Both the position numbers and the translations under genes were made by a program. The notes below the pieces were generated by a model, which saw only the letters and a program-made list of their open reading frames with translations, ran no database searches and was not told the origin of the DNA. From DAIPXZ01 sp036782995 (GTDB lineage: Bacteria; Bacillota; Clostridia; Saccharofermentanales; Saccharofermentanaceae), in NCBI GenBank assembly GCA_036782995.1, contig DAIPXZ010000006.1, positions 1 through 64,000 on the forward strand: a stretch of 64,000 nt of DNA, given 5' to 3'. Of the stretch, positions 33,235-42,010 are shown piece by piece (the stretch's first letter is position 1; each line of letters starts with the position of its first letter).

Positions 33235-35709
33235 TATTGCTTCGACCCAATCGCTTCGCTGGAAATTGATTCTGTGAACGAGCCGCGCGGGTTGCAAGGT
33301 AACCTCCAAATTACGGGCGACGACACCAATGTAACCTACCAATGGCAAGAGGATGGCGTCGATATTACTGGCGAAACAACAAATAGTATAACGTTGGGCG
33401 AGACGATTGTCGGAAAAACCTTCACCTGTATCGCTACCTATCAGGCCTACGGACAAACCTTTGAGCTGAGTGCCGATTTCCATTATCAGCAAGTGATTTA
33501 TGTGGATCAGACTAATGGAGCCGACGCAAACCCGGGAACTGTCGAGAGTCCTGTGCAAACGCTGAAGCAAGCATATGCGCTTCTTATCAATACGGATATT
33601 GCAGAATCCAACGTCATTGTTATTATTGGTGATTACACTACGAGCGGTGTTGTTGAATATAGCGGTCGATACTCGTTGGTGTTCCCGGAAATCACCTTAC
33701 AAGACAATGACTCCATTCTATGGCAGCCGGGCAAAGCGGCTACCATTACATCAAAGTACGACGGTGTCTCGTATGATGGAAAAATAGTTTTGAACTATAA
33801 TGTAAATTCCAATTCGTCAGACTATCACGGATTACTTATGGCGAACACGGTCTTTGAAAACATTGACTTCGGAAAAACTGGCAGATCAGGTGGCTGTAAT
33901 TTCTTCATTTACGCGAACGGATTTGATATTACGATTGGGGAAAATGTATCTTTCGATGCTCTCGAAAATGCTTCTCCTTCAGCAAATAATGGCATCCCGG
34001 ATGGCGCAATTGGATACAATAACGTCCATATAGTTGGTGGAGGTGAAAATGGTTGCGCAATTCTTGGCGGTATTGAAAATACGATCACGGTCTCGTCTGG
34101 AAATATTGCCCGTATCATCGGTGGCTCGCGCAACGGAAATACATTCAGTAATGGCGTCTCAGTGAATGGATATACCTATAATTATGACAAGACTCCACCA
34201 GCTGAGAATCTCTACCAGAGTCACATCATAGTAAATGGTGATGCATCGGTAGCAATCGTTGTCGGCGGACAACCTGATGGTATCTATCATGGTAGCTCGG
34301 ACATCGTAGTCGACGGCAATGCAAACATTGTCCAGATTACAGGTGGTAACCAAGGTCAGAGCCGCTTAGTTGATGCCAAAACCAATGGCCAGAAAAACTA
34401 CGATGGAGACGTTTACAATGAAGCCGAAGCTAAAGCCAACAGCCCATATTTCAATGACTTTAAGGGTAGCATCAGTATAACGATTCGCGGTGGTACGGTA
34501 GGCACAATCTATGCGGGCAATACGGTTCGATCGTTGAATCAATCCCGCGTCCTCGGTAACATCCAACTTACTATGCTTGGAGGCAACGTTGGAACAATTT
34601 ATGGCGCAGGTGCTTCATCTGATGTCGGTACTGCATCGAGCGAAAGTTCGATTACCATGAATCTTCAGGGTGGAACGATTACCGGCGATGTTTATGGTGG
34701 AGCAGCATACGATAGCCCGTATAACGTTGCAAACGCGCCAGGCACACTAAAGGGCACCGTATATGGAGATATCACGATTACACTCGGAGAGAACCTCTCT
34801 GTTGATGGTTCTGTCTATGGTGGAGGTGATAGCCGAGATGTTACAGGTAACACCCAAATAACCATTAATGGTGCACAGGTCGAAGGTTCGATTATTGCTG
34901 GTGGTAACGCCATCGATGCATCGGCCAATGTCGGCGGAAATGCAACCATCATCATGAATTCTGGCTCGGTTAATGATATTTTCTCGCATGGTGTTGGCAC
35001 CGAAACACACAATGTTGCCGGCACAAAATCCATCATCATAATGGGAGGAGACATCCCGGGGACTGTCGTAGTCGACGAAAATAATCCTTTGAGTCTCCCG
35101 ACCAACGGACAAGAAATAGTTCTTTCTCGTGAGATCATTTTTACCGATGATAATGGTGATATCATTGCTGACACAGATGCCAATACTCTCCCGCGCGACA
35201 AGTACGAGCCGCAGCTTCCGAGCTACTACTCGCTCAAGAATACATACACGGATGAGAATGGTAAAATCGTTATCTATGCTCCGGTTGTAACGAACCCGAA
35301 TGATCCGTCCATAACGCCGGAAAATCCGACAGTAGATCCGGAGGACCCGAGCGAACCGACAATAACTCCGGACCCGAGCGAACCGACAGTAACTCCAGAC
35401 CCGGGAGAACCTACAGTAACTCCGGACCCGGAAGAACCGTCTGAGCCGACACCGACGCCGGTAACACCACAAATTACACCAGGTATCACGCCTTCTCCTG
35501 CATCAGACATCTTAGGTGCGGCCAGAGAACCGGAAGCAGTTATTGGACAGACCCTCGCAGCACAATCCTCGAATAGCTCGCTAATAAAAACTGGAGACGC
35601 ATGTAAAGCAATTACATGGATTGGAGCTTTGATGGTGGTTGCTGCAGCGATTATCGGAACAAGAGAAGCCAAGCTTTTTGTGAAGACAAAGAAGAGTGAA
35701 AACGAGTAA
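33235..35709 (+). pseudogene. Beta-helix surface protein lacking its N-terminus
   Basis: The open frame begins right after a TAG at 33232-33234. The first usable start is GTG 33274 (811 residues), but it has no Shine-Dalgarno. The codons before it already read as protein (FDPIASLEIDSVNEPRG). There is no signal peptide, although the rest is plainly an exported protein. It has an Ig-like piece with VTYQWQEDG, a YVDQTNGADANPG right-handed beta-helix start, many GG-x-(I/V)-x-G-x-(I/V)-YGG rungs (about residues 250-590), a Pro/Glu/Thr linker (about 670-740), ILGAAR, KTGD, a membrane helix (about 775-797) and a KKSENE tail. It looks 5'-truncated by a rearrangement near 33234. It could be dead, or a silent donor cassette for recombination. 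Confidence 0.75.
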
Positions 35710-35765
35710 CAAAGGATCTTCGCGAAGAGCGATAAACAGTCAATGGTTCATCCACTAACGTAAAT

Positions 35766-35792
35766 AAAGGCGTCGCAAATGCGGCGCCTTTT
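35766..35792. terminator. Bidirectional terminator
   Basis: AAAGGCGTCGC and GCGGCGCCTTTT form an 11-bp stem (one G-U) with a 4-base loop, between convergent genes. Confidence 0.88.
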
Positions 35793-35822
35793 CTATTACT
35801 TCGGATTGTGTTTCGTGCATTT

Positions 35823-37367
35823 CTATCTTTGTGCTTCGTAAGCTTCCGAATTACCTGTGGCATTCAACATTTTAACCGTGGCTTTAATGGCAGAGGCAGC
35901 CTGGTCGCAGTCGAGGCCGTGCGTTTTGAAATCGTGACCATCGGCGTCGTGCCAGGTGATGATGGTTTCAACGAAGGCACTGGTGCGGCCGCCCGGGGGA
36001 ATGGTAACGGAATAGTCGAGAAGCTGCGGGAGCTCGCGTCCGAGAGAATGGTATATTTTTTCGAGTGCACGCATGAAGGCATCGTATTGGCCGTCGCCAG
36101 AAGCGCTGGCTTCGTGGACTTCGCCGTCGATGATGATGCTGATGGTGGCGACAGGTTTGAGGTCGCGCGCGTGGCAAAGGTAGTAATTCTGTATTTTCAC
36201 GCGTTCTTTCTCTTCTCCAGTGCCGAGGACGTCACGAATGAGATAGGGTAGTTCATCGGTGGTGACGCTTTCTTTACGGTCGCCGAGTTCGACGATGCGA
36301 GCCGTTACTTTGGCGAGGGATTTTTCGTCGAGGTCGAGGCCGAGCTTTTCGATGTTTTTGACGACGTTGGCCTTGCCACTGGTTTTTCCGAGAGCGTATT
36401 TGCGTATGCGGCCGAAGCGTTCGGGCGCGAGGGCATTGCAATAGAGCATGTCTTTGCTATCACCATCGGCATGGACACCGCAGGTCTGTGTAAAAACGGC
36501 TTCCCCTGTTACCGGTTGGTTTTGGGGGATACGAATACCGGAAAGGGCTTCGACGGTTTTGGCGACACGGTCCAGTGCTTCTTCATTAACACTGAGGGCC
36601 ACATTATCGCAATAGTCGGCGATGACGCTGACTATGGATGCAAGACGGGTGTTGCCGGCACGCTCGCCGAGTCCATTTACGGTCGTATGGATGCCGAGTG
36701 CACCTGCTTTTACGGCCATGAGAGAATTGGCGACGGCGAGGTCATAGTCGTTATGGCCATGGAAATCAAAATGAGTCGATGGAAAGTCGGTAACCATTTT
36801 TCGCACTAATTCGTAGGTCTGGTCAGGTGAGAGAATACCGAGAGTGTCGGCAAGCATGAATCGGTCGACACAGCCCAACGCGAGGAGATGCTTCATTAAG
36901 AAAGTGACGTATTCGTAATCGGTGCGTACACCGTTTGACCAATCTTCGAGATAGATGTTGATGTGAATGCCTTGCTCGGTCGCCGCTGTGCAGAATGCCT
37001 CTATGTCACGAATATGTTCTTCCGGGGATTTGTGGAGCTGGCCGGAAAGATGGCGGAGGGATGATTTACATAAGAGATTGGCGGTGGTGACGCCTGTCTC
37101 ACGAAGCCAATCGATGGATTGCTTACCGTCGACGAAAGCCAAGACTTCAATTCGATTTTCGAGCCTCTTCTTTCTTGCCCATTCGACAATGCGTTTTGTC
37201 GCTTCCTGGTCGCCTGCTGACATTTTTGCGGAGGTGACTTCGACGCGGTCGACTTTGGCGTCCGTGAGAAGCATTTTTGCTATGGTCAATTTATCGCTGG
37301 CGGAAAAAGCAACGCCCGGCGTCTGTTCTCCGTCACGTAATGTAGTGTCCATGATCTCAAGCTTCAT
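35823..37367 (-). CDS. cimA: (R)-citramalate synthase
   Basis: A 514-residue enzyme that condenses pyruvate and acetyl-CoA to citramalate, the entry to threonine-independent isoleucine synthesis. The HMGL-like barrel has MDTTLRDGEQTPGVAFS near residues 6-22, VLAFVDGKQSIDW near 75, YLEDWSNGVRTDYEYV near 140 and FDFHGHNDYD with the metal histidines near 203-206. NGLGERAGN follows near 237, and the C-terminal LeuA-dimer regulatory domain spans about 390-510. The sequence follows the Leptospira-type CimA from memory (GEQTxGVxFSxSxKL; EDWSNG; FTQTxGVHADGD) more closely than LeuA. The upstream T-box with an ATC specifier supports an isoleucine role. It could still be a 2-isopropylmalate synthase; the sequence alone favours CimA. 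Confidence 0.83.
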   Translation of the reverse strand: MKLEIMDTTLRDGEQTPGVAFSASDKLTIAKMLLTDAKVDRVEVTSAKMSAGDQEATKRIVEWARKKRLENRIEVLAFVDGKQSIDWLRETGVTTANLLCKSSLRHLSGQLHKSPEEHIRDIEAFCTAATEQGIHINIYLEDWSNGVRTDYEYVTFLMKHLLALGCVDRFMLADTLGILSPDQTYELVRKMVTDFPSTHFDFHGHNDYDLAVANSLMAVKAGALGIHTTVNGLGERAGNTRLASIVSVIADYCDNVALSVNEEALDRVAKTVEALSGIRIPQNQPVTGEAVFTQTCGVHADGDSKDMLYCNALAPERFGRIRKYALGKTSGKANVVKNIEKLGLDLDEKSLAKVTARIVELGDRKESVTTDELPYLIRDVLGTGEEKERVKIQNYYLCHARDLKPVATISIIIDGEVHEASASGDGQYDAFMRALEKIYHSLGRELPQLLDYSVTIPPGGRTSAFVETIITWHDADGHDFKTHGLDCDQAASAIKATVKMLNATGNSEAYEAQR

Positions 37368-37692
37368 ATGATCTCTTCCTCTCCCATATGGATTTCAATG
37401 CCGAGCTATGCTGACAACTGAAATCTCCGAAAAAAACACCCTCCATCCGTAACAGGACGAAGGGTGCAATCATTCGCTTATCAACCACCTGTACGACATA
37501 CTAACATATGCGGTCCTGGTAACGGAGGACATCCGTCAGAGCCTAATCGGGAAAAACCTTTCGGTCTGCAACTCAAGGAGTGATATTCGTTCGTGTAGTA
37601 TCGGATTGCCAAGCTCTCACCATCCCTGACTCGTTCACCGTTCCTCAAACTGCACGCCTACTGTCTCCGTCAAGCGTCTTTAACTCTATATA
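37368..37692 (-). ncRNA. T-box leader, probably tRNA-Ile responsive
   Basis: On the minus strand the leader of cimA shows T-box features: GGTGAGAGC in stem I, a specifier region GAATATCACTCC, the antiterminator segment GGTGGTTGATAAGCG at 37475-37489 containing the TGGT bulge that pairs with the tRNA 3' end, CCGTTA upstream, and a terminator with TTCGTCC at 37429-37466. ATC at 37582-37584 followed by A is the best specifier and reads isoleucine. CTC (leucine) is four bases further but is followed by C, which is less usual. Uncharged tRNA-Ile should favour the antiterminator and so cimA expression. Confidence 0.8.
37429..37466 (-). terminator. T-box regulated terminator
   Basis: On the minus strand CACCCTTCGTCC pairs with GGATGGAGGGTG (with a small bulge), followed by seven T. 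Confidence 0.85.
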
Positions 37693-37698
37693 TAAGTG

Positions 37699-37727
37699 AC
37701 TATAACGGCTTTTCTCGGATTTGTAAA
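37699..37727 (-). promoter_or_regulatory. Promoter of the T-box-cimA transcript
   Basis: On the minus strand, TTTACA (37727-37722), a 17-base spacer and TATAGT (37704-37699). Confidence 0.7.
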
Positions 37728-37787
37728 GCCGCCGCGGCAAGAAAACAAAAGTGACGTGTCGAAAAAATTCGCAAAACTATTTTCTTT

Positions 37788-37820
37788 TTGACAGTTTTTT
37801 GGCATACTACTAATAGTATG
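37788..37820 (+). promoter_or_regulatory. Promoter of the second PAS-GGDEF gene with overlapping inverted repeat
   Basis: TTGACA at 37788-37793, a 17-base spacer and TAATAG at 37811-37816. A perfect inverted repeat CATACTA-ctaa-TAGTATG (37803-37820) covers the -10 element and would suit a repressor. It is divergent from the cimA leader promoter about 60 bases away. Confidence 0.65.
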
Positions 37821-37863
37821 TTTTATGGTTTGGTTCATTCTGATAAAGAAGGAAGTATTAAAC

Positions 37864-38811
37864 ATGAGTGATACAGATTTGAGCAACACTATTTCTGATG
37901 AGATTCTCTTAGCTACCATTCGTGATTGTTCAAGTGACACCGTATATTTTAAGGATGCGAATTCCCGCTATGTTTGGAACAGCAAGGCGCACGCCGAACA
38001 ATTCGGACTCTCTGATCCGAAATCGATGAAGGGTCGATCTGATTTTGATTTTTTTCCGTCGGATTTTGCTGAGCGTGCTCGAAAAGAAGAACTCGAAATC
38101 ATGAATACAAAGACACCTCAAATCTCAAATATTGAGAAGCTTGAGAAGGAAGATGGTACGGTAATTTGGTATTCCGCTTCAAAATACCCGCTTTTAGATA
38201 AGGAAGGAAATTGCATTGGTACATGGGGCTCTTCCCGTGATATTACGAAGCTTAAGTCCATTGAAGAGGAACTGGCTCGCGCAAATGCCAAGTTAAAACG
38301 ACTCTCGCGTGTTGATGAGCTCACTGCTCTTTTCAATCGCCGCTATTTTTATGAAATTATGGAGAAGCTCGCATCGCAATATGACCGTCGTGAGCGAGTC
38401 GGCGATAAAGATGACCCGAAGAACACATTCTCCTTGATTTCCTTGGACATCGATCATTTTAAGGTGATTAATGATACTTTCGGTCATCCGAAGGGCGACG
38501 ACGTTTTACGTCTTGTGTCCGGAACTCTCGTGGCACATAGCCGTAAATCTGACATGGTTTTCCGCGTCGGAGGCGACGAGTTCATGATGATTCTACCTGA
38601 CACACCTCTCAAGGGCGCATGGATTCAAGCTGAACGTATCCGCACCGCACTCAACAGTGCGCCAATCATGCTCGACAATAACCCGATTCGCATTACGGCG
38701 AGCCTCGGTATTGCTTCTTATATTGATCACGACGATGTTACCGAGCTAATACATGTTGCCGACGAGCGTCTTTACACATCGAAGAATCTCGGAAGAGACA
38801 GAACAACGTGA
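37864..38811 (+). CDS. PAS-GGDEF diguanylate cyclase
   Basis: A 315-residue soluble signalling protein and close paralogue of the protein at 20779-21771. The PAS domain spans about residues 15-130, with VYFKDANSRYVW and GTWGSSRDITKLK. A coiled linker (EEELARANAKLKRLSR) leads to a GGDEF domain (about 147-315) with RVGGDEF. RKSD lies exactly five residues before GGDEF, so the product-inhibition site is present. It should synthesise c-di-GMP. ATG 37864 follows AAGGAAG; upstream in-frame codons back to 37825 overlap the promoter region and were discarded. No EAL or HD-GYP phosphodiesterase is in the window. Confidence 0.92.
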   Translation: MSDTDLSNTISDEILLATIRDCSSDTVYFKDANSRYVWNSKAHAEQFGLSDPKSMKGRSDFDFFPSDFAERARKEELEIMNTKTPQISNIEKLEKEDGTVIWYSASKYPLLDKEGNCIGTWGSSRDITKLKSIEEELARANAKLKRLSRVDELTALFNRRYFYEIMEKLASQYDRRERVGDKDDPKNTFSLISLDIDHFKVINDTFGHPKGDDVLRLVSGTLVAHSRKSDMVFRVGGDEFMMILPDTPLKGAWIQAERIRTALNSAPIMLDNNPIRITASLGIASYIDHDDVTELIHVADERLYTSKNLGRDRTT

Positions 38812-38817
38812 ATAATT

Positions 38818-38842
38818 GATAGAAAACAGTGAACTGTGTATC
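38818..38842. repeat. Palindromic element, copy 2
   Basis: GATAGAAAACAGT-GA-ACTGT-G-TATC, almost the same as the element at 18586-18609. It lies directly after the second PAS-GGDEF gene and before its terminator. Confidence 0.5.
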
Positions 38843-38870
38843 CGTGAGGATATTCGCTTACTAATGCAAC

Positions 38871-38925
38871 AAAAGCACCACATCGAGGCACCTCTCTAAG
38901 GAAGGTACTCCATGGGTGCTTTTTT
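38871..38925. terminator. Terminator between convergent genes
   Basis: AAAAGCACC pairs with GGTGCTTTT, followed by more T. The inner part forms a second small stem (GGCACC.., AAGGTAC). Confidence 0.75.
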
Positions 38926-38950
38926 GTTTGTGCTATGCTTGATGATTCGC

Positions 38951-40117
38951 TTACACGTATAATCTGTCAATTTTAATGATGCAGTCGTGTGTCGGGTATT
39001 CTTCGTGCACGGAATCAGTAAGTCGTCTGATAATCTCATCTTCGGAAATATTGGTGCCGTGAGGAATGACGCAATCGAATTTGAGGTTGGTGTGGTCTTG
39101 GGCAGGGACTACATGTAAATCGTGAATGGTGATACGAGGGTCGATTTTTTGGGCTTTGTTGATGACAATCTCACGAAATTTCACGAGGTCTTTGTTTTTG
39201 ACATCGATGGGGTCAAGCTGGATAGCGGCTTCGCAGAATAGTGCTTTTTCGAGGTCGGCTTCAATGCTATCGATGACGTCGTGGAGATAGAAGAGATCAT
39301 CATAGGCGGAAACCTCGACTTGAAGCGAGAGCATACGACGGCCGGGGCCGTAGTCATGGACGACAATATCGTGGATACCGATGACGGCCTCACGAGACAT
39401 TACGATTTCTTCAGCGATTTGGAGAAATTCTGTGGTTGGCGGTGTGCCAAGGAGGGGCTCGATAGTTTCACGGCCAGCTTTGAATCCGGAATAAAGGATG
39501 AAGAGAGAGAGGGCAACACCGACGTAGGCATCGATGGGTAATTCGGTGAAGGGCGCGAGGCAGAAAGAGATAATTACTACACTAGTAACAATCATATCGT
39601 TGCGAGAGTCGATTCCGGAAGCACGTAGGGCGGCGGAATTGATTTTTTTACTCCAGGAAAAATTGAAGAGAACCATGTAGAGCTTGACGGCGAGGGAGGC
39701 AATGAGAATGATAATAGCGATGATGCTTGTCTCAACATCGGAGGGGTGTATGATACCGTCAATAGAAGACCTGGCGAGTTCAAAACCCATGAGGATGATG
39801 AACATCGAAATGATGAGTCCGGTAATATATTCAATTCGCCCATGACCGAATGGATGCTCGGCATCGGCCTTTTTTCCTGCGAGACGAAATCCAATCATAG
39901 TTATGATGGAAGAGCCGGAGTCGGATAGGTTATTGATGGCGTCGGCCATGATGGCAATGGAACCAGTGAACAATCCGATAAAGAGTTTACAAATAAACAG
40001 GAGAAGGCTCAAAAGAACACCGGCGAGCCCAGTGATTTCACCGATTTTACGTCGCGTGACGGGATTCTGGTAATCTTTGTCATTCGGTAGAAAATGACGA
40101 ATGAGAAAGGAAATCAT
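38951..40117 (-). CDS. Cation diffusion facilitator (CDF) transporter
   Basis: A 388-residue membrane protein that exports divalent metal ions in exchange for protons. Six hydrophobic segments lie in residues 28-220. The first metal-site pair is seen as ADAINNLSDSGSS near 58-70, with HPFGHGRIEYITG near 87-99. The C-terminal 170 residues hold the cytoplasmic CDF domain (VHDYGPGRRMLSLQVEV) plus an extra tail (HDLHVVPAQDHTNLKFDCV), which makes it longer than the usual 300 residues. The metal (Zn, Mn, Fe or Co) is not deducible. The ATG follows GGTGAG. Confidence 0.9.
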   Translation of the reverse strand: MISFLIRHFLPNDKDYQNPVTRRKIGEITGLAGVLLSLLLFICKLFIGLFTGSIAIMADAINNLSDSGSSIITMIGFRLAGKKADAEHPFGHGRIEYITGLIISMFIILMGFELARSSIDGIIHPSDVETSIIAIIILIASLAVKLYMVLFNFSWSKKINSAALRASGIDSRNDMIVTSVVIISFCLAPFTELPIDAYVGVALSLFILYSGFKAGRETIEPLLGTPPTTEFLQIAEEIVMSREAVIGIHDIVVHDYGPGRRMLSLQVEVSAYDDLFYLHDVIDSIEADLEKALFCEAAIQLDPIDVKNKDLVKFREIVINKAQKIDPRITIHDLHVVPAQDHTNLKFDCVIPHGTNISEDEIIRRLTDSVHEEYPTHDCIIKIDRLYV

Positions 40118-40239
40118 GTGCTCACCTCATTTCGCTATATATCTTTTAATTATACTATGCTTTGCAGTGAAGAAGTGCCGTTCTTTCTCTTTTTATGGCA
40201 TGCAATGTATGTACGAACTATTTTGCATCGCAAGCTGAT

Positions 40240-40269
40240 TTGTCACTCCACTTGCAAGTGCGGTATCAT
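40240..40269 (+). promoter_or_regulatory. Probable gatCAB promoter
   Basis: TTGTCA, an 18-base spacer and TATCAT, 30 bases before the gatC ATG. Confidence 0.5.
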
Positions 40270-40298
40270 AAGTTATTAGGCGCGTGAAAGGAGAGCAT

Positions 40299-40580
40299 AT
40301 GGACGATAATCTGATAAAGAAGCTCGAAAAAATGTCTGGATTTTCATTGTCTCCGGAGGAACGTGCGCGTGCGAAAGATGAGCTCGATGAGCTTGTTGTG
40401 ATGATTACGATGAATGAAGACGCAGGGCTAGACGGGGCCACGGCGGAGATATCGTCTGAGTCCCTTCGCGAAGATGAGATAATAAGCACGAATCGACATG
40501 ATGAATGGATGGCGAACGCAAAGCATCACGAGGCGGGGTTATTTCTGGCGCCGCCGGCAATCGGGGAGGATGCCTTATGA
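40299..40580 (+). CDS. gatC: Asp/Glu-tRNA(Asn/Gln) amidotransferase subunit GatC
   Basis: A 93-residue small subunit that stabilises the GatA-GatB complex, which converts mischarged Glu-tRNA-Gln or Asp-tRNA-Asn to the amide. Residues 4-30 (KKLEKMSGFSLSPEERAR) match the GatC N-terminal helix. The C-terminal part is shorter in conserved sites but ends with the usual (A)KHHEAGLFLAPP-type segment, like DAVREGFFLVPK in other GatC proteins. The ATG follows AAAGGAG. Its stop TGA overlaps the gatA ATG. Confidence 0.88.
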   Translation: MDDNLIKKLEKMSGFSLSPEERARAKDELDELVVMITMNEDAGLDGATAEISSESLREDEIISTNRHDEWMANAKHHEAGLFLAPPAIGEDAL

Positions 40581-42010
40581 AGGAGATTCTCTCGATGACG
40601 GCGCTCGAGCTTGCGGCGGCAATGAGACGCCGTGATATCCGACCAACGGAGGCTGTGGATGCGGTTTTTCAGTGTATTGCGGAAAAGGAACCGATGATTC
40701 ACGCGTATATCTCTCTTTTTGAAGATGATGCGAGGCGTCGGGCAGTGGATGCCGAGAAGCGTATTTTGGCGCGTGAGGATTTACCGCCGCTTTTTGGAGT
40801 TCCAATCTCGGTGAAGGATAATCTATGTACACGGAATCGGCGGACGACCGCTGGGTCGCGGATGCTGCAATCTTTTGTGCCGCCTTATTCTGCGACAGCG
40901 GTAGAGCGTCTCGAAAATGCAGGACTTATTGTGATTGGGAAAACGAATTTGGACGAGTTTGGCATGGGTTCGACGACGGAAAACTCGGCTTTTGGGGCAA
41001 CTATGAATCCACGAAATGAAACACTTGTGCCGGGCGGTTCTTCGGGAGGAGCGGCGGCTTCTGTGGTAGCACGGGAATGCTTCGTTGCGCTCGGGACGGA
41101 CACAGGCGGTTCGGTCCGTACGCCGGCCGCTTGGTGCGGTTGCTATGGTTTTAAGCCGTCGTATGGACGGATATCTCGATATGGGCTTATTGCATATGCT
41201 TCGTCGATGGATACGGTGGGGATTCTTGCGAGAAGTCCGCTTGATGCGGCGGTGATGTGCAATACAATTAGTGGCGCGGACGGAAAAGATATGACAGCCG
41301 TGGGCGGCAATTATTTGGATACGGAGTCGGCGGAGAATTATGACATCCGTGGAAAAAGAATCGGTATCCCAACTGTCTTTATGGAGGATAAGCTACTCGA
41401 TGCGGATATCCGGTCAGCAGTGGAAGAGGTCGTTTTGCATTGTGAAAGATCCGGCGCGGTTATCAAAGAGCTGTCAATCCCGTCGCTTGCGTATTCGGTG
41501 GCTACTTATTACACATTGGCATGTGCCGAGGCGGCCTCGAATTTGGCGCGGTATGACGGCATTCGTTACGGATATTGCATAGATGAGGATGACGATGTAC
41601 CGCTCTCGGTGCAAAATCGCACACGGGGCTTCGGTAAAGAAGTGAAAAACCGTATTATGCTGGGCAATTATGTGTTGTCAACGGGGCATTATGATGATTA
41701 TTACCGAAAAGCACTTGCGCGACGTGCAAAAATTCGAGAAGAAATGGACGCAGCATTCGATAAGGTCGATATTATCTTGAGTCCAGTGACTCGAAAAGGG
41801 GCGCCTCAGATAGGAAAGAGTCTTCACCATCCAGTTAGTATGATGCAGGAGGACGCTTTTACGGTGGCCGCGAATCTCTATGGCGGGCCAGCCGCTTCGT
41901 TACCGATTGCCGAAGGTATCGGACTTGGCATTATGGGAAAATCCGGCGATGACGCGAGTGTAATTGGGATTTCGAACTATTTGGCGAATGCCGCGGAGGT
42001 GTATCAGTGA
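40577..42010 (+). CDS. gatA: Asp/Glu-tRNA(Asn/Gln) amidotransferase subunit GatA
   Basis: A 477-residue amidase that releases ammonia from glutamine for GatB. The amidase signature triad is present: Lys80 in ISVKDN, cis-Ser155 in PGGSSGG and Ser179 in GTDTGGSVR. The later QIGKS..HP segment and the C-terminal end are as in GatA. Length is normal (about 485). The ATG overlaps the gatC stop and follows GGGGAGG, so an upstream in-frame start near 40505 is unlikely. Confidence 0.95.
   Translation: MKEILSMTALELAAAMRRRDIRPTEAVDAVFQCIAEKEPMIHAYISLFEDDARRRAVDAEKRILAREDLPPLFGVPISVKDNLCTRNRRTTAGSRMLQSFVPPYSATAVERLENAGLIVIGKTNLDEFGMGSTTENSAFGATMNPRNETLVPGGSSGGAAASVVARECFVALGTDTGGSVRTPAAWCGCYGFKPSYGRISRYGLIAYASSMDTVGILARSPLDAAVMCNTISGADGKDMTAVGGNYLDTESAENYDIRGKRIGIPTVFMEDKLLDADIRSAVEEVVLHCERSGAVIKELSIPSLAYSVATYYTLACAEAASNLARYDGIRYGYCIDEDDDVPLSVQNRTRGFGKEVKNRIMLGNYVLSTGHYDDYYRKALARRAKIREEMDAAFDKVDIILSPVTRKGAPQIGKSLHHPVSMMQEDAFTVAANLYGGPAASLPIAEGIGLGIMGKSGDDASVIGISNYLANAAEVYQ

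Noticed and set aside
34600..35100. Repeat-rich DNA that might be mistaken for a CRISPR or tandem array
   Set aside because: The repeats are degenerate protein-coding beta-helix rungs, without identical direct repeats or unique spacers. No cas genes are present.
34747..35472. A 241-codon minus-strand frame with repeated RVRSYCRF-like text
   Set aside because: It is antisense to the Pro/Thr linker and beta-helix of the surface protein, whose repeats create the apparent pattern.
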